Origin: Coniosporium tulheliwenetii | Taxonomy: Eukaryota > Ascomycota > Dothideomycetes | Direction: 5' to 3' | DNA length: 64,000 nucleotides | NCBI GenBank assembly: GCA_030247845.1 | Contig: JAPDRP010000005.1 | Span: 310,001 to 374,000, forward strand | In this document: positions 1 through 11,376 of the stretch, piece after piece | Numbering within the stretch: the stretch's first letter is position 1 | Layout: every line of letters begins with the position of its first letter | The notes under the pieces: model-generated | The model's database searches: none | What the model saw: only the letters and a program-made list of their open reading frames with translations | Told to the model about the DNA's origin: nothing | Translations under genes and position numbers: made by a program

Positions 1-116
1 GTGTCCTTATACTGGGCCAGGTGCTTCTCTGAGCGCAGGTCGGCGTGGATCTGGTCGAGGTTGCGGGTGTGCCGCCGAGTCTTCTTTTTCGAATCTGCGC
101 CCCGAATTGCGGGCAT
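1..116 (-). CDS. bud20: Bud20/ZNF593-type zinc-finger ribosome biogenesis factor (5' fragment)
   Basis: Only the first 38 codons lie in the window; the gene runs off the left edge. The reverse strand from the ATG at 114-116 reads a lysine/arginine-rich start followed by RRHTRNLDQIHADLRSEKH, the signature N-terminus of fungal Bud20 and human ZNF593. These small C2H2 proteins shuttle with pre-60S ribosomal particles and help export them; the zinc finger itself would lie outside the window. The gene is divergent from aconitase, about 520 bp away. The identification rests on the N-terminal signature only. Confidence 0.75.
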   Translation of the reverse strand, partial: MPAIRGADSKKKTRRHTRNLDQIHADLRSEKHLAQYKD

Positions 117-635
117 AGCTGTAGATGGTTCTGTGGTTGTTGTAACAGATCCAATACTTCGGTGCGCTCTAGTTCTTGCGAACACTGAGATAGTATGTGG
201 GTTACAGACACCAGAACGGTATGCACACTACTTCTCGCTCTCTCGGAAAGCGGCCACAGACTTCCACGTGCTTCGGCGGCAAAGCTTTTACTACACCGTC
301 AAGCGAGGCCCTTCTGTCAGTTGATGCCCCAGGCGTGATTACTCGGAAATAACGGGTATCGCGGCGGCTCTGCGAAGGTTTTTTTGTACACCCTTTGCCG
401 GTGCTGCTGTGTGTTGGCGCGGATCCGCTCTCCGCTTCGCCGTTCTTTTCTTTTGCCGAGGTCGAATCACGTGAGGACTCTCGACCAATGACCGGCTCCG
501 TTTTTCATATCGCTGCAGCGCCTTCTTCTGCGCAGGCTAGCTTTGGTCTGACGTCCCATCTCTCCTCTCCACTCCAGCTCCACCACTACTCTTCTCTCGC
601 ACAACCCTCCTCCCAGCACCAAACTCAACCTCAAG
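117..635. promoter_or_regulatory. Divergent intergenic region bud20 / aconitase
   Basis: About 520 bp between two start codons on opposite strands, so it must hold both promoters and 5' UTRs. The part next to aconitase (about 540-635) is pyrimidine-rich with runs of ctcc and caac, typical of fungal 5' leaders. No specific operator was recognised, and the open frames here look like chance. Confidence 0.4.
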
Positions 636-3468
636 ATGCAGAGGTTCACACGCCTCGCCCGCCGCGGGCTGGCGACTGTCAGCGATGTGAGTCTCCCTTC
701 TCTTGTCTATACCGAGGCGGGGTGCCAGCTCGTGCGTTACCCCAGGCCAGCTCGACAGCCTCCAAATGTATCAAAAGAGCTGGATACAGACCTGCAGCGA
801 CAGGCTTGAACATAGCCTCGTCCGCTTGGAGCTATACAGAGCAGCAATGCGGAACGTTGCTGCTAGTTGGAGCTCCGATTGCCGCAATGGCTGTTCGCGT
901 GGAGCTCGTGTTGAAGAGCTCCACGTCGCTTATCCGAGGCTATCGCGCCAGCTTCTGTGAAGCTTTAACGAGCTTGTCAACCACGGCTATAATCCTGTTC
1001 ACTACTCACTCGTTCATCGAGGACGTCGTATTCCTCTTGTGGACCTTACCGTGAAGCTAACAATGGCTGTTCCCTTAGGCGCCCCTCAGCAAGAAGGTCG
1101 AGATGACCAACTGGGAAAAGGAAACTATATCAACTACCAGAAGATGAAAGAGAACCTCGAGATAGTGCGGGGTCGTCTCAACCGGCCTTTGACCTACGCC
1201 GAGAAAATTTTATACTCGCATCTAGACAATCCGCACGAACAGGAGATTGAGCGCGGCAAGAGCTACCTCAAGTTGCGGCCAGATCGTGTAGCCTGTCAAG
1301 ACGCTACCGCGCAAATGGCCATCCTGCAATTCATGTCCGCGGGCATGCCGTCAGTAGCCACGCCGACTACCGTCCACTGTGACCACTTGATCGAGGCGCA
1401 GTTGGGCGGCGAGAAGGATCTTGCGAGGGCAGTGGAAATCAACAAGGAGGTGTATGACTTCTTGTCTACCTCATGTGCAAAGTACAACATTGGATTCTGG
1501 AAACCCGGCTCTGGTATCATCCACCAAATCATTCTCGAGAACTACGCATTCCCCGGTGGTCTTCTGATCGGCACCGACTCTCACACCCCTAATGCTGGTG
1601 GTCTTGGTATGGCTGCTATCGGTGTCGGCGGTGCTGATGCTGTGGATGTGATGGCCAACCTACCATGGGAACTCAAGGCACCCAAGGTTATCGGCGTTCG
1701 GCTGACTGGCAAGATGTCTGGCTGGACGGCACCGAAGGGTATGAAAGAAAGCTCTAGACCACTAATGGAAATTTCACAGAGACTGACGTATTTGCGCAGA
1801 CATCATCCTCAAGACCGCTGGCATTCTCACCGTCAAGGGTGGCACAGGTGCTATTGTTGAGTATCACGGCCCCGGTACTGAGAGTCTCTCCTGCACTGGC
1901 ATGGGCACCATCTGCAACATGGGTGCTGAAATCGGCGCCACAACCTCTGTGTTCCCCTTCAACGACCGCATGTACGACTACCTCAAGGCCACCAAGCGCC
2001 AGCAGATTGGTGACTTCGCCCGTGAGTACGCTCAGGAGCTCAAGGAGGATGAGGGTGCCGAATACGACCAGCTCATCGAAATAAATCTGTCTGAGCTCGA
2101 GCCGCACATCAACGGTCCCTTCACTCCGGATCTTGCCACACCTATTAGCAAGTTCAAAGATGCGGTCCAGAGCAACAAGTGGCCTGAGGAGCTAAAGGTT
2201 GGCCTGATCGGTTCCTGCACAAACTCGTCATACGAAGACATGTCGCGTGCCGCTTCAATTGCCGAGGACGCCATGTCTCACGGTATCAAAGCCAAGTCCA
2301 TGTTCACCGTCACCCCTGGTTCTGAGCAAATTCGCGCCACCATCGCCCGTGACGGTCAGATGAAGACCTTCGAGGAGTTTGGCGGCCTGGTACTCGCGAA
2401 CGCCTGCGGTCCTTGCATTGGCCAATGGGATCGCAGGGATGTCAAGAAGGGCGAGCCGAACTCGATCATCTCCTCCTACAACCGCAACTTCACCGGCCGC
2501 AACGACGCCAACCCTGCCACACACGCCTTCGTCACCTCGCCTGATCTCGTCGTTGCCATGACCATCGCTGGTACCTTGAACTTCAACCCCTTGACCGACA
2601 CCCTCAAGGACAAGGATGGCAATGACTTCAAGCTAAAGGAGCCACATGGTAGCGGTCTGCCCGCTAATGGCTTCGACCCAGGCCAAGATACCTACCAGGC
2701 ACCTCCCAAAGACCGCGAGTCCGTATCTGTCGCTGTCTCACCTTCGTCCGACCGTCTCCAGATTCTCAAGCCATTCGAGCCATGGGATGGCAAGGATGCC
2801 ATGGGCATTCCCATCCTAATCAAGACGCAAGGAAAGACCACCACCGATCACATCTCAAGTGAGTATACCAACCCCATCTTTCAGACCAGGGCTGACCAGA
2901 ACACCTCGCAGTGGCCGGCCCTTGGCTGAAGTACCGCGGCCATCTCGACAACATCTCAAACAACATGCTTATTGGCGCCATTAACGCGGAGAACGGCGAG
3001 GCCAACAAGGTCAAGAATCCCATCACCGGCCAATACGATGCCGTCCCCGCCGTTGCCCGCGACCTCAAGAAACACGGCACCAAGTGGGTCGTCATCGGCG
3101 ACTGGAACTACGGCGAGGGCTCTTCGCGCGAGCACGCTGCCCTCGAGCCACGGCATCTGGGCGGCTTGGCCATCATCACCAGAAGCTTCGCGCGTATTCA
3201 CGAGACGAACTTGAAGAAGCAGGGTATGCTACCGCTTACCTTCTCGAACCCGGAGGACTACGACAAGATCGGCCCGAACGACAAGGTCGATCTGATGTGC
3301 ACGCAGCTGGCGGTTGGCAAGCCGATGAAGATGGTGGTGCACCCGGCGGATGGCGGCGAGCCGTTTGAGGTTGAGCTGAGCCACACCTTCAATGAGGGCC
3401 AGATTGAGTGGTTCAAGAATGGATCTGCGCTGAATACCATGGCGAAGAAGGCGGCGACGAAGCAGTAA
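636..3468 (+). CDS. aco1: Aconitate hydratase, mitochondrial (one-base frame break)
   Basis: Interconverts citrate and isocitrate in the TCA cycle in the mitochondrial matrix. Exons: 636-686, 1079-1738, 1800-2858, 2912-3468. Exon 1 encodes an Arg-rich targeting peptide, MQRFTRLARRGLATVSD. The [4Fe-4S] cysteines are visible as GSCTNSS and NACGPCIGQ, and the swivel-domain active-site region GEGSSREHA is present. Branch sites CTAAC (intron 1) and clean GT/AG ends support the model. Odd: the conserved stretch EMTNWEKGNYINY switches frame at 1119-1122 (ggaaaaggaaac). Exon lengths total 2327 nt, one short of a multiple of three; one extra G gives 775 aa, the normal family length (about 780). Either an assembly error or a genuine lesion in a central metabolic gene; the former is far likelier. 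Confidence 0.93.
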
Positions 3469-3912
3469 ATGGTTGTAGGCTTTCTTGGATGTTGTGAATA
3501 GTTGTTTTAGCCGTAGTCTTAGTGTAAGGCAATGGAGTTGAGTTGATGCAACTGTAACCCTCTCCCTGTTCTTTGTTTACAGGGCGCACATGCAGTCACC
3601 AAGAAAGCCGTGACAAGAACTGTTCGCAAAGATCTCGCCGAGTCGAACTCACCACCCCAGATCGATGAAAGTGACGGACTACCGCAGTATTGAGCATTCA
3701 CTACAATCAAGTCCTCACGAAACGAGCTGTCTCCTTTGTCATTTTCTAAAGCCAAGCTCTACAGCATAAGTTTCTGCACGTATGGCGAAACTAGAGCAAG
3801 CTTCAGTCCACTCGCCGTTTGCCAAAGGTCTAACTATAACTGCCTTGCTGCTTCGCTACCAACTCCTCTAAGCAGAAGTAGTCTTCCGTGTGGTCCTGCC
3901 TGCCCACCCCCT
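3469..3912. other. Convergent intergenic region
   Basis: About 440 bp between the stop codons of aconitase (+) and the GCNA-like gene (-). It would hold both 3' UTRs. No gene, repeat or RNA recognised. Confidence 0.4.
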
Positions 3913-5953
3913 TCAATCGTCCAACGTAACGACCTCCAACCGTCTAACAACCGCATCCAAACCATCTCCTTTAACAGCTCCACCATCTCTCCCGCCCTCA
4001 GATCCCACAGACGCACCACCCATCTCCTTCCTCTCCCGATACATCTTCCCCAGCACCTCCATCACCTCCGGCATGCCCATCCCCGGATTTGCCCTCTTCA
4101 CCTCCGCGAACTTCTCCTTAACGAAAACCTGATACTCGCCCGCCTTACCCTTGGCCCTCGGCGCCGGCCTCGTCTGTACCAGTCTCCCCTTACACCCCCA
4201 CAGCTCTGCCTCGCCGGATCAACGCTCCGACTATGCCGCTTGAACTCCGTCCCGCAGCCCTCGCACTCCCAGACGTACTTGTACTCGATCTCGTATGCGT
4301 GGCGCGTTGAGATCTTGAGGCCGGGGTAGTGGGGCTGGAAGGCGGTTTCCACTTTCGCGGCCCAGGCTTTGAATTCGCGGCCATGAGGGTTATCGCGCAC
4401 GTTGGAGATCATGAAGGTCGCGAGGTGGCAGAACTCGTGGGCGAGAGTGTTGAGGAGGCGGTCTGGGGTGTCGATTATCTTTTCTGCGAGCTCGACGGTC
4501 GCGTGGTGGATGTATGTCCTTGTTGCGCCGCCGTCGGTGGTGGAAGTTTTTGTGGTGCCTTCACGTCGCCACTTCGCGCGCCCGGCTGTCGTGTTTAGTT
4601 TCTTGGACCACACGATCTTGATGCCGCCGGTTGAGGCGCTGAGGGCGGAGATGCGGCCTTGGGTCACCGTGGCGTCGAGCTCGGCGACGAAGGACTCGGC
4701 GAGGGAGAGTTTTGAGGTGTCCCAGGCTTTGCGGGCTGCGAGGGCGGCCTTGGTGCGCTTGGTTGGGCTTTGGGTCTTCTTCGTCGGGGAGCGGGCTGTT
4801 GATGGTGAGATATATTCGCCGTCATCGTTGGACAGGTCTGAGTCCTGCTGACGGCTGTGGTGGGGCTTCTTGGGCGACTGGAGGATCTTGCGGGGAGAGT
4901 ACTGGTCGTTCCACTCGTTGACTACTTCGGCGCTCCAGAAGGCGTCGATGCTCTCGCGGAGGCTTTGTCGATGGGGTATGCGGTTCTTCTTGGATGGTGA
5001 TGTGAGACGGCTTCTCGGGGGCTGGCTGGAGGCGGTGGTGTTGAGGGACGTGGTGGAGCTTTGCGAGGGGATCTTAGGCGCGGTGGGGAGCTAGGGGCAA
5101 GTGTTAGGGGGGTTGATATATATATTGGGGGGTTAAGAGAGGTGCCTGACAAGCGAAGGATGGCTGCATGGTCGGTGGAGGATGAACTGGAGGGTCGAGG
5201 TGCATTAAATGACCGTGGAAGAGGTTGACGAAGGGAGGTTTCCGCTGCCTTTGTAGGTCTCGGAGTTGTAAGATCGATGATATTGTCCCAGGGCGTGGAC
5301 GCTCTTGGATCTTCATCTTCCGCGCAGACTCCGAAGTTTGCAACATTGGTGGTTTGCGAGGTTTTCCGTGCCGGTGTTCGCGCTGGTCTCGTACTGCTCC
5401 GCCAGCGTCTTTCAACATCTGAGTCCACCTCACTTTCCTCAGATCCACACCAAGTAACCTCGCTGATGTCATCCTCCGAGTCTGAAGGGCATGGCGTCGT
5501 TGCACGAGACTTGACAGTTTCCTTGATCGCCCGCTTCGGCGTGTGCTTGATAGCCTGCGAGCACCCTGTTTCCACTCTCTTCTTCCTTGCACTCGGCTCT
5601 TCTGCAATAGCAGCGGATATTGGAAGTAACAGCGCATTCGGCTGCACACCCTTCAATGCCCGCTGACGCCTGGCCGGCGTCTCTCCAGCTCTTGCGCGTG
5701 GTGTCTTCAAGATGAGATTCGCGGATGCATTGTCTGCATGTCCTGCCGGCTTTCGTGCCGTCAAAACTTGTTCCTCCTCTTCTGCCTCAACCCGAGCCTT
5801 GCGGGGAGTTCTCTTTGCTCTTGCGCGATCGTTTTGAGTGTCTGTCTTGAGCGAAGGCGTCCACGTCTCTTTCTCCGCCTTGGCTGTCAGGATGAGGCCT
5901 CGAATGTCTGGCAACTCGTCGTCGCTCTCTTCGGGTGTTCGTAGCCGGGCCAT
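3913..5953 (-). CDS. GCNA-type SprT metalloprotease (disordered acidic region, SprT, zinc ribbon, HMG-like tail)
   Basis: Predicted nuclear protease of the SprT/GCNA family, which removes DNA-protein crosslinks. Exons run 5953-5151 and 5090-3913, with one 60-nt intron whose CTAAC lies just before the acceptor. Domain order: about 300 residues of disordered sequence with acidic patches (ESDDELPDI, SDSEDDISEV); a SprT domain starting REHIDAFW-like and carrying the zinc-protease motif HEFCH within LLNTLAHEFCHLATFM; a zinc ribbon WECEGCGTEF...SCG; and a C-terminal HMG-box-like segment around EVKRANPGMGMPEVMEVLGK. Two single-base breaks are needed: the C run at 4195-4199 (plus strand) splits the zinc ribbon from the HMG tail, and the G run at 5017-5021 lies upstream of SprT. 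Adding both bases gives 661 codons. The second break is less certain because that region is low complexity. Confidence 0.8.
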
Positions 5954-6741
5954 TGCGGGCCTATGGTATCAATATGCTCTGGACTCAGCGTGCCCTCTGT
6001 CAATTGCGAATAATGATGCGCGCATGCGGGTGACTTGTCGTTCGACAGTCTATCCTGTTGTCTTCTATGCGGTTCTTGATTTTTTGGGTGTTGACATTGA
6101 TTGTTGGCTGGGCGATAATCCTCACCCACCTGCCCTAAGCCTCCCCAAGACCATCATAGTCATCTGCAAGAGAGACTACCGCGAATAATTACTATTGCAT
6201 GTTGATGACAGCTAGCCTTAACGGATGAATTCCATCTCTTCAAATATTGAATTGAACATTGTTCGGTGCTGGCAGCAACATTCTTTTGCAGGACGAGGAT
6301 CCTCGTTCCGGTAACGCATCTGGGTAATCATCATGCTCGAAGAGGATCGATTTTACCGCTTCTATCCCAGAGAGCATGCGGGGTGACGGCCTCTTTGAAC
6401 CTACGGTAGGTCGATCTTCCATATTTGTGACAGCCGAGTGGACGGAGAACCTGTCGATATGCCGAGTGAGCTCTCTCTCGGTATCATGGACATGTGGTAA
6501 AAAGGGTCCAAAAACCAGGACATGCACCGGTTCAATCAACGAGAAGTGAATTGAATTCTCTTGGAGTTCTATTCTCGTGTTCGTCCGCAGCTTCTACAGC
6601 AACACGAGAGGTATGGTACATTTTTCTGTCGTTTTCTAGCATCTGTCTTGGGCTCCTCCACAGATCCAGCAACCAAAGCTCAACACATTCGAGCCTCCTT
6701 CTACCCTCTCAGCTACTCGGCATCGCCGTCACTTCCCTCCT
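5954..6741. other. Intergenic region between GCNA-like gene and ABM-like gene
   Basis: Both neighbours are on the minus strand, so this holds the GCNA-like promoter and the 3' UTR of the ABM-like gene. A 99-codon minus-strand frame at 6240-6539 shows no recognisable domain or splice context; I treat it as chance. No repeats seen. Confidence 0.35.
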
Positions 6742-7491
6742 CTATGAGTAGTCCCTATATCCCTTGAACTCAACATGGTGCATCTCAATCCCCTTCGGCC
6801 CATCCCTCAAATACTTCACGCTATCCTTGAACGCCTCCGTCTCCCTATAGTCCATATGCGCCTCGACACTCGTCCATCCAATCGCGCCCACAAACACCTT
6901 CCCCTTAACCCCCTCTCCCAGACTCTTATGGTACCGCTCCTCGATGCTCCAGCCCGCCGCCATGGACCGAATCCCCTCGGCATTCTTCGCCGCCGTCTCC
7001 GAGAACTTCTGCCAGTTCTCCTTGAAGTCGGCTGGGTCGTACGAGGGCTCGAAGTAGAGCGTCACAAGCTCCGTGACAGGCGCGGAGGACGGCCGCGCGA
7101 AGGGGGTCTCGAAGCGGACGTGGTACAGCTCCGGGTCGCCGGAGGCGATGCTTTTGAGGTGCTTGAGGAAGGGCTGGTAGGTGCCGGACTTCATGAAGGT
7201 CTCGTGCGCTTCGAGGGACGCCCAGTCTACAGGGTGGTCAGTTCAAGGGTGTGATGGATGATAGTGGTGGAGTTTCAGGCGGCTTGGGCGATGCCAGGGA
7301 GATATACCGACGACCAGCTGTAGCATGTCTGCCCTCTCGACATATCGTCCGTAGTATGCGGCCTGGAACCCCTCTTGGCCTGACACAGTGGTGATGCTTG
7401 ACTTTATCACCTCACTGGCGTCGCTGGACTCGTCGTCGACGTCGGAGTTTGGAATCAGGGGAATAAAGGCAATCTCTGTTGCTTGAGCCAT
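6742..7491 (-). CDS. Dimeric alpha-beta barrel (ABM-like) protein
   Basis: Exons 7491-7308 and 7226-6742, joined by an 81-nt intron, encode 222 residues. The start MAQATEIAF was chosen over an upstream in-frame ATG because the shorter form begins directly at the conserved beta strand. Two repeats of the ferredoxin-like barrel pattern are visible: residues 1-100 contain GQEGFQAAYYGRYVERADMLQ followed by DWASLEAHETFMKSG, and residues 130-220 contain a second copy ending in GWTSVEAHMDYRETEAFKDS. The W-x-S-x-E-A-H motif in each half is typical of fungal antibiotic-biosynthesis-monooxygenase-like proteins, most of which have no known substrate. No signal peptide or membrane segment. Frame is intact. 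Confidence 0.72.
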
Positions 7492-8040
7492 GTTTGCTTT
7501 TCGAAGAGTCACTGAACTGGTGCTGATTCTGGACTTTGGAACAAGACAGGCAAATAGAATTGTGAAGTACTTTATTCTCTACGGACGACTTTGAGTGCGG
7601 ACGGCTTTGCCCTGCAGCAGCACGTCATCTTGAGGTCACTCTTGTGAGATGAGCTTCGCTACAGAGACGGCTCGCTCCAGTAGCTTCATATGCCACTAGC
7701 AAAGGCGAATCTAATTATGGATGATTGTGATCGGTTTGACCTTAAGAGAGTTGAGTAGGTAGGTAGCTCCAGGTGGCTGGCGGAACACCCTCTAGGTGTG
7801 AGCTGCACGGCTGAGAGCGTCAACATGCAGGAGCTTTAGAGCCCAACGCAACCAAGCTTTGCAAAGGTACATAAGATGCCTCTGTAGGTTAATAAGGTAT
7901 TCAGCTTCTCATCACTCCACAGACGTCTACAGGTATCAAGTAGTAACACCAAGCCGCCCTTATACCGTCCTCGTGCAGAATACCCAAACACACCAGCCTC
8001 TCATACCCATGACAGCCCTCCACCAAATCCACCAACAGTC
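7492..8040. other. Intergenic region
   Basis: About 550 bp between two minus-strand genes. It holds the promoter of the ABM-like gene and the 3' end of the BTB gene. Nothing further recognised. Confidence 0.35.
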
Positions 8041-8847
8041 CTAAGTAGACCGTCTATACCTCACAGCAGTGGTTTCCTCCCTACACGGCAGCGTCTCCAC
8101 ATGCTCATGATACCGACACATATCCCGCTTCCACGGCTTACACGCACTATCCGCCGCCCACTCTGCGCTATATCCCGCGCGCCCATTCCCCATGCACGCC
8201 CTACAGAACGCCTTCTTGCAGCACTTGCACAAGTTCGCGCTCAGCTCCGGCTTCAGCACTACTGCGCAATTATCGCACGCCTTTGTCGTCGTCCACGAGC
8301 TCGGCTTCCACGGCGCGATGTCGTGGCGCCACATCGCCGACAGGTCTTTGCGCTTGAGCTTGACGATCAGGTCACGTAGGAAGCGAGGATGCCAGTCATG
8401 GGGATGGTTCTCGAGGAGGTTGTCTGTCTTCTTGAAGGCGAAGAGGTCGAGGATGAGCTGACGCATAGGCGCATTGTCCCGAATGCTCTCGTACAGGATG
8501 TATGTGTCGCTCGGGGTTGGCACGCTATTCTTTTCTTCGGCGAGCTCGGCGACCTTGTCGACGACTTGGTTGCGCAGCTTTTCGACGCTCAGCCGGTCGG
8601 CGGTTGAGTAGAGGTCCAGCAGGAGGAAGTAGGTCGGCTTGCCATCTTTGATGAAGACCTCATCGAGGTTCTGCGTGTAAAGCCAGAAGACGAAGAGTTC
8701 GAACGTGTCTACTCGCTCCTCAGGGAGAGTGACGGACTGGGACAGGCCTTCAGCGAACGTGCCGTTGAGCGCCGCGGCGAAGAATGGGGAGTGGAAGGTA
8801 AGGAGTTCGCGATGGACGAGGAAGCGGGTCTTTGAAGGGTCGATCAA
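8041..8847 (-). CDS. BTB/POZ domain protein with C-terminal cysteine cluster
   Basis: At least 268 residues. The BTB fold is seen as FLVHRELLTFHSPFFAAAL, then TLPEERVDTFELFVFWLYT and a helical region with TADRLSVEKLRNQVVD. The C-terminal third has a cysteine cluster, CDNCAVVLKPELSANLCKCC...FCRAC, which could bind zinc. The coding frame continues upstream without an ATG to about 8889 (reading FKTFTNTAEVLIDPSK), where an acceptor-like ctaccag is present, so a short 5' exon probably exists that I cannot place. BTB proteins of this fungal class are presumed protein-interaction or Cullin-3 adaptors; the partner is unknown. Confidence 0.7.
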   Translation of the reverse strand: MIDPSKTRFLVHRELLTFHSPFFAAALNGTFAEGLSQSVTLPEERVDTFELFVFWLYTQNLDEVFIKDGKPTYFLLLDLYSTADRLSVEKLRNQVVDKVAELAEEKNSVPTPSDTYILYESIRDNAPMRQLILDLFAFKKTDNLLENHPHDWHPRFLRDLIVKLKRKDLSAMWRHDIAPWKPSSWTTTKACDNCAVVLKPELSANLCKCCKKAFCRACMGNGRAGYSAEWAADSACKPWKRDMCRYHEHVETLPCREETTAVRYRRST

Positions 8848-8889
8848 GACTTCTGCTGTGTTGGTGAAGGTCTTGAAGCGCGTCCTGGT

Positions 8890-9764
8890 AGATCATCAGC
8901 AAGAAAGGGAGCGAAATACCGAACCTTGCGTCATACCGAAGGGAGAAAGGGGCGGACTTTGAATGTCGGCAGGGCACAGCCAGTGCTTGTGCTGTTGCAA
9001 CGGCCATCGGTTGAGGTGCTTTACTGGGGTGTGTTCTAGAACGCGATTAGCTAAATGAAGAGCGAATGCGCTGTTTGCACGCTCACAACTTTGCCGGTAA
9101 AGTACTGCTCTACGGTTTGCTGATTTGGGCACGGAATACCGTTGTTGTCGCTGCAGCTTGAGGAAAACGGCCGAGGTAGTTAGGTTGAAGGAGGTGCAAG
9201 ATAGTAATTTACCTAGGTATGAGCAGAGTGAAGGAGACGGCCTGCATCAGAACACGCTTTCTTGTGACGCAGGAGTTCTTTAACAAAGGGCCAGGCACGC
9301 GCAGTGGCAGACAGCTCATGGAGCAAGATGTCCCGGGAGGCGTGTGAATGCATGCGTCTTGTTGTTCATTGTTCAAAAGTCACAAAGAAAGTCGCAACCA
9401 TGCAATGCAAAAACGCAAAGACACAAAGGAACACACAACTATCGGAGTCGCGCAGTGTCGACGTCAAAACGGAAGATACGTAGGACATCTTTCTTAAGTT
9501 TGCTACGGTTCGCATTTGTCGGTGTCGACTTTGGCTTAGTTTGCTTTGAAATGGTGGCCGCGGATTGTATCCGCAATCGTGCGACCGAGAGATCGCGAGA
9601 CGCTCAACTGGAAGCGAAATAGGAAGCGAACCACAGAAAGATTGACCCGACAGCGGTAGAAGTATATTACCGTCAACCCAGCTAGAACAACCGAAACTCA
9701 GTCCCAGCAACTTTGTGCCTCTCCTTCTCTGTTGGATCATCCGGCATTAGCAAAAAAACACCGC
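8890..9764. other. Intergenic region
   Basis: About 870 bp between the BTB gene and the KH-domain gene, both on the minus strand. It probably holds the unplaced first exon and promoter of the BTB gene. Frames at 9344-9740 on both strands overlap and show no domain. Confidence 0.35.
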
Positions 9765-11376
9765 CTAGATGCGATGCTTCTCGCTCTCTGCAGGTCATTG
9801 GTCAGAATTGTGTATATAAATATTTGGATGAAACGATCTTGATGCTCATTTCGGATGGGCGTTCTTGGACTCACCGAGCCTTGAATACAGCATGTAAAGC
9901 GCCATTTGATTGCACTCCTGAGTTCCTGTGATTGTAACCAATCGCTCGTTGCTGTTGTCCTGTGGCTCGTTTATCTTGATTACACTGCCACTGAGTTGTC
10001 GGATCTCGTTGATCTTTGCGCCACCCTTTCCAATGATCGCGCCAACCATGTCGTTCGGAATGAAGATCTGCTGCGTCATCGGTTGTCCAGGAATCATGCC
10101 CTGAATCGGCTGCGCAGGTGGGCCGGCGTGACTGCCTTGCTGGGGAGTCTGATATCCTCCGTGTTGCTGAGGCATGTGCGGACCAGCACCGGTGTAGCCG
10201 ACGCGAGGCGAACCGGCGCCATAGTGGAGAGGTGCCGATTGAGCTTGCTGGGGCTGTCCCTGCTGATATGGCGCACCATACGCGTTTGAACCACCCCTGT
10301 TGCCTTGACTCTGATTCCTTCTATAGTTGTCCGGATGGCCCCATTGACCACCAGCAGCCTGAGGTACGTACGGGACGACTTGCATTCCTCCAGGTACAAC
10401 GCCAGCAGGACCTCCACTTCGTGTCGCATATGCGGATGCTGCTGGGCCACCGAAGCGTTCTGTCAGCTGCTCGACCAATGTGCTACCGATGTAGTACGTC
10501 GCAATATGAACTGCATCCGCAACACCTAGTACTACGAGCGAGCGCTCAGTGGAAAGCGGGAGGCAAGACTCTGAGGCATTGAGACGAGCACCAGACGCTT
10601 CTTGGATTTCCCTGATCCTTACGCCAGACTTGCCGATGATGGAGCCGATGAGGATGTGCGGTATGAGGAGACGAAGAGGGTATGTCTTTGACTGAGGAGT
10701 AGACGGTGCTTCGAGTGGTTCGTTATTCAATGTCCGGATGATAAGACCGAAAGCCTGTAAGGGTTAGCAAAGTCAGCGTCCAACGTTAAGTTTTCCGGAC
10801 AGTGCCTACCTTCGCAACAGCATCGACTTGGCCACTAACGGTCAAGATACGCTCAACGGCGCCTCGCGAATAATCGCTAACTGTACACTTGGCGCCCGAC
10901 ATGCGGCGGATCAGTGTAACATTCTCGCCGCCCTTTCCTATTACTGTGGCAGCTTCAGCGCTGGAGATGATTGCGCGAACATGTAGCCATCCAGTCTCGT
11001 CCTGGTGAGGTAAGAGCCCTTGCGAATTCGCCCGACCATTGGAAGTGGACTGAATGGGCTGAGTTTCCAATACCGAGGCTCCCGAAAGCGCTGTTGGAGC
11101 ATCGGGAACGACGGTATCCCCCTGTCCATCCGTTGTGCCATTAAGCGTAGGCGCTGCAGAGGTACCTTCGGTCTTCACTGTTTCATCCTCAGTGGTCTCG
11201 ACACTGGGCACGGGCTCCGGTGCTGACTGCTCGACATCCGGCCGCTCTTCCTTCACAATCTTGTCCAATGCGGGTCGCTTAGCATCGGGCTGATCTCCTG
11301 TTCCGGAAGGGGAGGACGGCTCCTCAAGGGGCCGTTTCTGTGAGGGCACAGCCGCTGTACTGGGAGAGGCAGACAT
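9765..11376 (-). CDS. Three-KH-domain RNA-binding protein (Rnc1/PBP2/HEK2 family)
   Basis: Exons 11376-10810, 10754-9875 and 9787-9765 encode 489 residues; all phases agree and the frame is intact. An acidic, Pro/Ser-rich N-terminus (about 130 residues) is followed by KH1 with VIGKGGENV, KH2 with LIGSIIGKSGVRIREIQ and KH3 with MVGAIIGKGGAKINEIR; between KH2 and KH3 lies a long Gln/Gly/Pro-rich linker. The last exon is only 23 nt: splicing from gtgagt to ctgcag replaces a spurious read-through tail with ESEKHRI, matching the usual LYSRLE-xEK ending of the family. Start MSASPST preferred over an upstream in-frame ATG at 11436. Such proteins bind mRNA 3' UTRs; the targets here are unknown. Confidence 0.88.

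Noticed and set aside
1..324. 107-codon plus-strand frame at the left edge
   Set aside because: It is the antisense of the Bud20 start region and runs into the divergent promoter; no domain.
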